In this document: piece after piece, positions 59,244 through 64,000 of the stretch
Layout: each line of letters opens with the position of its first letter
Numbering within the stretch: the stretch's first letter is position 1
DNA from: Flaveria trinervia
Taxonomy: Eukaryota > Streptophyta > Magnoliopsida > Asterales > Asteraceae
NCBI GenBank assembly: GCA_025506515.1
Contig: CM046443.1
Coordinates: 25,897,945-25,961,944 of the forward strand
Reading direction: 5' to 3'
Length of the DNA: 64,000 nucleotides
Made by a program: the position numbers and the translations under genes
The notes under the pieces: model-generated
The model's input: the letters and a program-made list of their open reading frames with translations, nothing else
Database searches by the model: none
What the model was told of the DNA's origin: nothing

Positions 59244-60121
59244 TGTTAGGATCAGTGATCTACGTTTGATTGATTAGAGAGTATAGCAGCGGAATTCTAA
59301 CACTGAATTAGCCAATTCACAAGAACGAAACGATATTCAATGAAGAACCAAAACGTTTATAGAAAGAGAGAATTCTGCAAATATATTTCATTCAATATTC
59401 GCTTCGTGGTAACGGAATGTCACAATTACAATTAGGTCGACACCTCTTATATAAGAGATGTGACGTCTGCTGATGTCACTTGATATGACATCTAACAGAA
59501 TTATTCCAACTGAAACACAAACTACTGAAGATGTCAAAACAGCTGACATCTCCTTACAAAAATACTAAGTGTTATCAGTTTATATAACTACCGAAAAACA
59601 AAAACTACTGAAACTACAACGACTGAAGAACAAGCTCTTCAGTCGTTTTACAAAACTACTGAAAGTAAACATAAAACTACTGATATCACAACTACTGAAG
59701 AAGTACTATTCAGCTGTTGTGACAAACTACTGAAACTTCAGTCTTGATCTTCAGACTTGAACTTCAGACGTTCATCAGCTGATGACTTCAGTAGATATCA
59801 TCTCTGATTTCTTCAGTCTTTGTCTTCAGACTTTGTACACCAGTTGTTGATCTTCAGCACTTGTAAACTCTTCAGCTGTTGTACTTCAGTACTTTGGTCT
59901 TCAGCTTCAGCACTTGTGTTCTTCACTGTTCAGCTTCAGCACTTGTGTTCTTCAGCTGTTGAACTTAGCACTTTAGTCTTCAGCTGTAAGTCTTCAGCAC
60001 TTGATCTTCAGCTGTTGAGTTTCAGCACTTTCGAACTGCTGATGAAGCTTCAGCAGTTGTGTGATATCATGTGGGACTTAGAGGTTTTTTGATCTTGGCT
60101 CATTGGTTCTTTTGGTCCACA
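59244..60121 (-). repeat. 5' LTR of element G
   Basis: About 878 bp, paired with 42680-43570. It differs from it mostly by single-base deletions; its end reads TCCACA where the other has TCCAACA. Holds the 35-bp palindrome at 59687-59721. Confidence 0.95.
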
Positions 60122-60637
60122 TTGATTGAGGAGATGAGTTGAATTCATGAACCCTAATATGTGCCTCATGCATCTTCCGACTTCTATTTTTTTCCTACAC
60201 GTATAACTTTAATAAAGTGGTAAGAATATCCTCTCATCTACAATTTTGACTTTATAACCTCTTTGAATTTTTAATTTGGTATTACCTTTAAGTGTCATGT
60301 ACCCACTAAAAAATAAGCATATCTGATTATGTTTTCATAAAAACAAGTTTATGATGTTATTTGTTTTTTCTACAGGAAACCGTTGCATCTGCGGACCACA
60401 TCTGTGGAATTGCAGCAGAGAGTTGATCAAATGTCTATAATCTGCAAGAAAAATACTATTTGTTTAACATCTGCAGAATGCTGAAATATTTGTAATTAAA
60501 CTAAACCTATTTTTTAAACTTTAAAATAACTTGAACATTATATATAAATAAAAGTCATACAATACATTAAAATATAAATAGAATTCATACAACACTGCAT
60601 ACTGTTCATAAAACCATACAATACATTTTTTAATTGT
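60122..60637. other. AT-rich sequence between G and Harbinger H
   Basis: No ORF or RNA gene that I can support. It may hold the right side of the sequence that G split (see 42110-42679) and the 3' non-coding end of Harbinger H; I could not identify H's terminal repeat. Confidence 0.4.
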
Positions 60638-61480
60638 TTATTCGACATTATGCATTAACTGCTCAATGATTTCATCTTGTAACTAAGTCATATATTCCCG
60701 ATCTTATGCGGTACCATGTTCTTCAACATCATTTTCATCAACATCAACGTGCATATCATACTTTTCAAAGGACACATTTGGTTTATCGTAATGTGTGAAA
60801 AAGTCATCGCTGAGACCCTCTTTCCTTATAAAATTATGTAGCGCGAAACATGCAACTGTAATGTTCCTTTGTGACTCCAACAGTTATGGTGCCATCCTCT
60901 TCAATATAGGGAACTGTGCTTTCAAGACACCAAATGAATGCTCAATAACATTTCGTAGTTTTGCATGTGCATGGTTAAATTTTTCTTTATTAGTCAATGC
61001 ATGATTCTTATGAAAATCTCCAAGCCAATACCTAACATTACGATATGAAACCACAAATCCTCGTATGTGTGCATAAGCGGCATCACAAAGATAATATTTA
61101 TTGTAAAGATATATAAACAATTAAGAAATTAAACTAAAATACAAACATTTAAAAACAATTTTTATGGCTGGTGGTGGTAACGGGAATAGAGCATTTGTAT
61201 GAGATAATGACTCTGATAATATTCTAGAATCATGTGCTACCCCTTCCCAGCCCGCCACAATGAATGTAAAAATTATGTTGAAGTCACAAATTGCTAATAC
61301 ATTTTGAAACACTCCCATTTTCCCTTCCTTTACATAAATCTTGTTTGGAATTTCCTTGCGATAACTCTAACGTGTATTTATGTCCCGTCATTGCCGAATC
61401 ATAGTCTCGCATTTGTTTCAAACCTCGCCTCCAAAAAAACGAACATACAAGTACATAAGAATACTACTAGAGGTAATTAC
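60638..61480 (-). pseudogene. PIF/Harbinger transposase of element H
   Basis: 'VFQNVLAICDFNIIFTFIVAGWEGVAHDSRIL' (61315-61210), then a probable short intron, then 'NKYYLCDAAYAHIRGFVVSYRN' with the second catalytic D and 'VIEHSFGVLKAQFPILKRM' with the catalytic E (61105-60884). The C-terminal acidic tail ends at TAA 60640-60638, with two in-frame stops before it. The first D region is not readable. H and I are related but not the same copy. Confidence 0.85.
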
Positions 61481-61520
61481 TTATTATAATCCATATGATC
61501 CTGTGTTAATTATAAAAAAG

Positions 61521-61702
61521 ACAATCATTAAACATAAATAATGTCATAAAGAAAAACACAACCATTAAACATAAAAATGTCATCACCAATCAATCACAAT
61601 CATCAAACATAAACAATGTCATCAAACATAAACAAATTCATCAAACATAAACAATGTCATCACCAACCAAACACAACCATCAAACATAAACAAAAGCATC
61701 TA
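61521..61702. repeat. Short tandem repeats (CATCAAACATAAACAATGT) in Harbinger H
   Basis: About eight degenerate units of 16-19 bp with interspersed CACCAAYCAAACACAAC, in the non-coding stretch between ORF1 and the transposase. Confidence 0.8.
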
Positions 61703-61935
61703 ATGTTTTCAATGTCACATGCATATTTATATTAGTTTCAAACTTTTAGCAGCCATTATGATCCACCCTTTTAATAATTCTAGAATTTCTGGATCCATCC
61801 CTCTCTCATGGATGATGACACTCCAAAGATATGAAAAGCAACTAAAAATAAAGGATCTACCGAGTCTAACCCAACCAACTTTAACCTCTCAGAACATTCA
61901 AGAACTGTTGGTCCTTCTTTTCCTTTAATTAAATA

Positions 61936-62803
61936 TTAAAGAGCCTTTTGCATATTATATGATAAATCATTAAAAGTGATAGATAATTTTGATGTTTTAG
62001 CCCTTTTGTTTGGAATATGGTCGGGGGTAGGTTCCGAGGTAGGCTCGGGGGTATCCTCAGGAGTAGGCTCGGAAGTGTGGTGTTCAAAATCAAAAGAGCC
62101 GACATCATCTTCTGTGTCATGAAGAATTGTATTTGTAATCATAAGTGGCTTGACACGTTGAGCAAAAGATGATCCAACAACTGAAGTTGTTTGAGTTGAT
62201 GTCCACTTGCAATTTCTAGTGACAGTATTACCATTAAATAGTTGCACAAAGTTCTGGAAAAGGCAATGGAGTCATTTTCAAAGATCCAGATGCCCCTAAA
62301 CCCAAAATATAAAATATTATAAGTTTATGTTTATAGGTAGCCGTTAAATAAATGTATATTATGTGAACATACCTTCTTAAATTCTTCCCACTCCTCGTTT
62401 GTTAGGGAAAAAATATTTGTTTAAGTATTATAAATATTGCCCATTTTGTTTTCCCCTAAACCCAAAATATAAAATATTATAAGTTTATGTTTACAGGTAG
62501 CCGTTAAATAAATGTATATATATGTGAACATACCTTCTTAAATTCTTCCCACTCCTCATTTGTTAAGGAAAAAATATTCGTTTAAGGATTATATATATTG
62601 CCCGTTTTGTTTTTCAAATACACAAATCCATGTACTTGGCTTTCAGATTATCATAGGCATTCTTCATTTGTTTTTTATTCAACTCAAGGCCAAACTTTTC
62701 TTTAAGAATTTTTCCCAACCTATTCCAAGAATCATTTTGCATACTTAAACCTTTCCTACCCACCTTATTTATTTCTTCAACACAAGTCTCTAATAAGCAT
62801 TAT
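61936..62803 (-). pseudogene. Myb/SANT-like ORF1 of Harbinger H, with intron and exon duplication
   Basis: Exon 1 (62803-62534) reads 'LLETCVEEINKVGRKGL', 'WNRLGKILKEKFGLELNKKQMKNAYDNLKAKY' and, after one TAA in place of a probable CAA, 'LTNEEWEEFKK', then a GTATGT donor. Exon 2 (62295-61936) follows an acceptor in ...GGTTTAG and reads 'PLPFPELCAQLFNG', a Thr/Pro-rich repeat (TPEPTSEPTP) and 'KRAKTSKLS'. A 160-bp duplication adds a second copy of the exon 1 end and intron between them. Function as for ORF1 of I: a DNA-binding partner of the transposase. Confidence 0.85.
62293..62612. repeat. Tandem duplication of 160 bp covering an exon end and intron of H ORF1
   Basis: 62293-62452 and 62453-62612 match closely. 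Each copy carries the 'LTNEEWEEFKK' exon end, the GT donor and the intron down to the AG acceptor. Confidence 0.92.
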
Positions 62804-63295
62804 ATATGCTGTAACACCTTGAATTTCTATTTAAACGGAAGGAAAAGAAAAGTAAATAGAAAGAATAGAAATTGTGCACAAGTGGAGGGGAAAAAGTGTA
62901 CAAGTACAAACCTTTTTACTTTAAGGATTTAAGGGGCATGGTTGCCCATTCTTTCTTCTCCATTCTTCTTCACGGCTGAAAGAAGAGAGAGAGACTCTCG
63001 GTTCTAGAGAGAGTAAGAGGAAGAAGAGGCTGTAAAAGGTAAGTCTTCTCTTCTATGAGCTCGGTTTCAGCTGAGTATTGAGTTCTTGTCCGAAGTTCTG
63101 GTTGTTTGTGTTTGTTTTCGGGATTCAAAGAGCTGAATCGAAGTGGGACTTGAACTGGAAGAGTGTTGCTCAAAGGCTGCTCAATGTGATTTTCTAGAAC
63201 CCCTCTTTTACTGATTTTCAACTGATTTAGGGCTATTATGCATACTAAGTAAACATTTTAAAAGAAACCGTGAGTTTCAGCTTTATGTTCGAAAT

Positions 63296-63307
63296 GATGT
63301 ATGTATG

Positions 63308-63339
<32 letters not shown>

Positions 63340-63374
63340 TGTATGTATGTATGTATGTATGTATGTATGTATGT
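63296..63374. repeat. (GTAT)n microsatellite in LTR F
   Basis: About 19 units of GTAT with one interruption near 63310. Confidence 0.97.
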
Positions 63375-63519
63375 TATAGTGTTGATTATGGGTTAGTGAT
63401 GATGTTTAGCATGCTTAGATGGCCTTAGTATGTTAGATCTGTGTTTGGGTATGATTAGAATGAAAATCGGTAATGTTGATGACATAGAAAAGATTTCAGA
63501 ATGTTTTGATGAGCAAGAA

Positions 63520-63910
63520 CAGTGGTCCATGCGCCCAGAGGTGGCTCATGCGCCAAACAGTTGTCCATGCGCCCAGCATGAGAGGCCAGAAGCCTAAGTG
63601 TTGGCCATGCGCCCAAGGGTGGGTCATACGCCTAAACAGTGGCCCATGTGCCCAACATGTTGGCCATGTGTCTAAGTGTTGGCCATGCGGCCAAGTGTTG
63701 GCCAAGCGCCTAAATAGTGCCTATGCACCCAAGTGATTGAAACGGCTAAATGTTGGCCATGCGCCTAAATAGTGCCCATGCGCCCGAGTGATTGAAACGG
63801 CTAAGTGTTAAGTGATGCGCCTCAACAGGGTAGAAGCGCCCAAATAGTGCCCATGCGCCCAGACTGTTTTACACTTAGAATTTTTATGCTCATGCGCCTG
63901 GAAGGTCCCA
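63520..63910. repeat. Degenerate ATGCGCC minisatellite in LTR F
   Basis: More than fifteen copies of (GGCC)ATGCGCCYAAG-like units, 15-20 bp apart, some in a larger unit with TGATTGAAACGGCTAAGTGTT. It yields short shadow ORFs on both strands that are not genes. Confidence 0.9.
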
Positions 63911-64000
63911 TGTGCCCAATTTGGACTTGAGGTTTTCTAAGTGGTTTTTAAGGGATAATATGGGGAGATAGGCCTGGTTATGATGTGACGGCTTATGTTT

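Larger units (their letters stand above)
42680..60121 (-). mobile_element. Element G: Sirevirus-type Ty1/copia retrotransposon with tandem pol duplication (17.4 kb)
   Basis: LTRs 42680-43570 and 59244-60121, PBS 59230-59241, purine tract 43571-43580. Same family as A by LTR, PBS, ORF3 and pol, but a different subfamily. The interior carries the gag-end-to-spacer block twice: 52627-57606 (5' copy) and 47676-52626 (3' copy). Flanks GTGAT and TTGAT agree in four of five bases, so the target duplication is imperfect. Many one-base deletions break every ORF. Confidence 0.93.
60638..62809 (-). mobile_element. Element H: decayed PIF/Harbinger transposon, cut by F
   Basis: Minus strand: Myb/SANT-like gene (62803-61936), then transposase (61480-60638). 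The gene order and motifs equal those of Harbinger I. The upstream end is lost at 62810, where LTR F begins inside the first Myb/SANT exon. Terminal repeats are not identified, so the limits given are those of the recognisable genes. Confidence 0.8.
62810..64000 (+). repeat. Element F: LTR of a Tekay-like gypsy element, truncated by the window end
   Basis: Starts TGTAACACC, as does E's LTR read in its own direction. TCTAGAACCCC-CTTTTACT at 63193-63211 matches E's TCTAGAACCCCACTTTTACT. An array of ATGCGCC motifs then follows where E has its 20-bp minisatellite. TATGC at 62805-62809 would be the left target copy. It could be a 5' LTR, a 3' LTR or a solo LTR; the window ends first. Confidence 0.75.

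Noticed and set aside
63496..63736. Overlapping ORFs on both strands in LTR F
   Set aside because: By-products of the ATGCGCC minisatellite.

Overview
This window is plant (eudicot) nuclear heterochromatin and consists almost entirely of nested transposable elements. I see no intact host gene. The evidence for a plant is the set of families: Ty1/copia elements with a tRNA-iMet primer site, fused PR-INT-RT-RH order and an extra ORF after pol (Sirevirus/SIRE-like); a Ty3/gypsy chromovirus of Tekay type; and PIF/Harbinger DNA transposons with a Myb/SANT-like ORF. The extra Sirevirus ORF resembles proteins I associate with Asteraceae (Tanacetum/Artemisia-type) genomes; that placement is from memory and uncertain.

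Layout. Seven element copies are labelled A-I here, plus one MITE. Left half: B, a plus-strand Sirevirus of which only the 3' part is in view (1-1277 and 12887-16423), is split by A, a complete minus-strand Sirevirus (1278-12886) with a perfect 5-bp target duplication TTACC. After B's 3' LTR, the RNase H end of another minus-strand copia, C, begins (16424-23620), so B lies inside C. C in turn abuts a truncated minus-strand gypsy, D (23621-28099), and probably inserted into it. D's 5' LTR (from 27989) is itself cut by a plus-strand PIF/Harbinger transposon, I (28100-40562, TSD TAA). I is cut between its two genes by E, a complete 9-kb Tekay-type gypsy (30274-39252, TSD AGCTA). D's LTR resumes at 40563. 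Two insertion chains (A in B in C in D, and E in I in D) therefore converge on one old gypsy element.

Right half: 40563-42679 is AT-rich sequence with a Tourist-like MITE (41821-42106). G (42680-60121) is a second minus-strand Sirevirus of A's family, enlarged by a ~5-kb head-to-tail duplication of its gag-end/PR/INT/RT/RH block. H (about 60638-62809) is a decayed minus-strand PIF/Harbinger element, cut by F, the LTR of another Tekay-like element that runs off the window end.

How the parts work. In each retroelement gag forms the particle, protease cuts the polyprotein, RT/RNase H copy the RNA from the tRNA-iMet primer site to the purine tract, and integrase inserts the copy. In PIF/Harbinger the Myb/SANT-like protein and the DDE transposase act together. 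All coding regions carry stops, frameshifts or deletions, so none is likely to be autonomous as read. E's RT/RNase H/integrase and A's paired LTRs are the best preserved.

The most interesting signals are non-coding: arrays of ~38-40-bp hairpin repeats with paired base changes between pol and ORF3 of A and G; a shared 35-bp palindrome in their LTRs; short motifs amplified separately in each Sirevirus family; and a fast-changing minisatellite at the same place in the Tekay LTRs.
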